9,714 nt of DNA from NCBI GenBank assembly GCA_021825955.1, contig JAKAEH010000011.1:1-9714 (forward strand), given 5' to 3'. Position numbers and translations under genes: made by a program. The stretch comes from a bacterium (GTDB lineage: Bacteria > Patescibacteria > Microgenomatia > Levybacterales > UBA12049). How positions within the stretch are numbered: position 1 is the stretch's first letter; every line of letters starts with the position of its first letter. Under the pieces are notes generated by a model. That model was given only the letters and a program-made list of their open reading frames with translations. It did no database searches and was not told where the DNA came from. Of the stretch, positions 9,688-9,714 are shown piece by piece.

Positions 9688-9714
9688 TGCTATAATACAT
9701 TTTAGAAAAGGAGG
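9688..9714 (+). promoter_or_regulatory. Extended -10 and Shine-Dalgarno for a gene beyond the window
   Basis: TGCTATAAT (9688-9696) is a perfect extended -10, only 1 bp after the last tRNA; any -35 would lie in the tRNA T-arm. AAGGAGG at 9708-9714 is a full Shine-Dalgarno, so a coding sequence should start about 5-9 nt past the window edge. By analogy with the E. coli thrU-tyrU-glyT-thrT-tufB order, or an rpmG neighbour, a translation gene is likely, but this is a guess. Confidence 0.6.

Overview
The window looks like AT-rich chromosomal DNA from a small-genome bacterium of the Candidate Phyla Radiation (Patescibacteria), most likely Microgenomates-like. This is inferred from family resemblance, not from a search. 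The pointers are an HTH-plus-membrane-anchor surface protein, ribosomal protein L1 and NusG with charged N-terminal tails, a GalU with lineage-type motif variants, very tight gene packing and many genes that seem to lack a 5' UTR. TGA is used as a stop (galU, the ABC permease), so a code with TGA reassigned is not in use.

Layout. Positions 1-1160 hold surface-protein material: the C-terminus of one secreted or surface protein, then the N-terminal part (HTH, membrane helix, start of the outer region) of a second one that appears to be cut short by a single-base frameshift. A small DNA-binding protein follows on the minus strand (1157-1366). Positions 1485-5620 hold the conserved transcription/translation cluster, read right to left: secE, nusG, rplK (L11), rplA (L1), an unknown 201-residue gene, an L10 leader RNA with an intrinsic terminator, rplJ (L10), rplL (L7/L12), and a strong terminator. 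rpoB does not follow rplL. Positions 5620-5743 are a divergent promoter region with a 12-bp inverted repeat. galU (UDP-glucose synthesis) and a PAP2 membrane phosphatase follow on the plus strand; both fit cell-envelope polymer and lipid metabolism. Positions 7415-9185 hold a small four-cysteine protein and a two-gene ABC importer core (ATPase and permease) of the nitrate/sulfonate/taurine type without a binding protein. A degraded gene remnant (9212-9388) precedes a tRNA cluster Thr(UGU)-Tyr(GUA)-Thr(GGU). The window ends at a promoter and Shine-Dalgarno sequence for a gene outside it.

Regulation. The clearest pattern is in promoter placement. Several genes (secE, the 201-residue gene, galU, the Cys protein, and less clearly the PAP2 and permease genes) have a sigma70-type -35/-10 pair ending only about 6-11 nt before the start codon, so their mRNAs should be leaderless or nearly so. 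Two genes inside operons (rplL, ABC ATPase) have Shine-Dalgarno sequences instead. The long-leader exception is rplJ, whose leader matches the L10 autoregulatory RNA and ends in a terminator 6 nt before the start codon. In three places the promoter begins directly behind the stop codon of the preceding gene.
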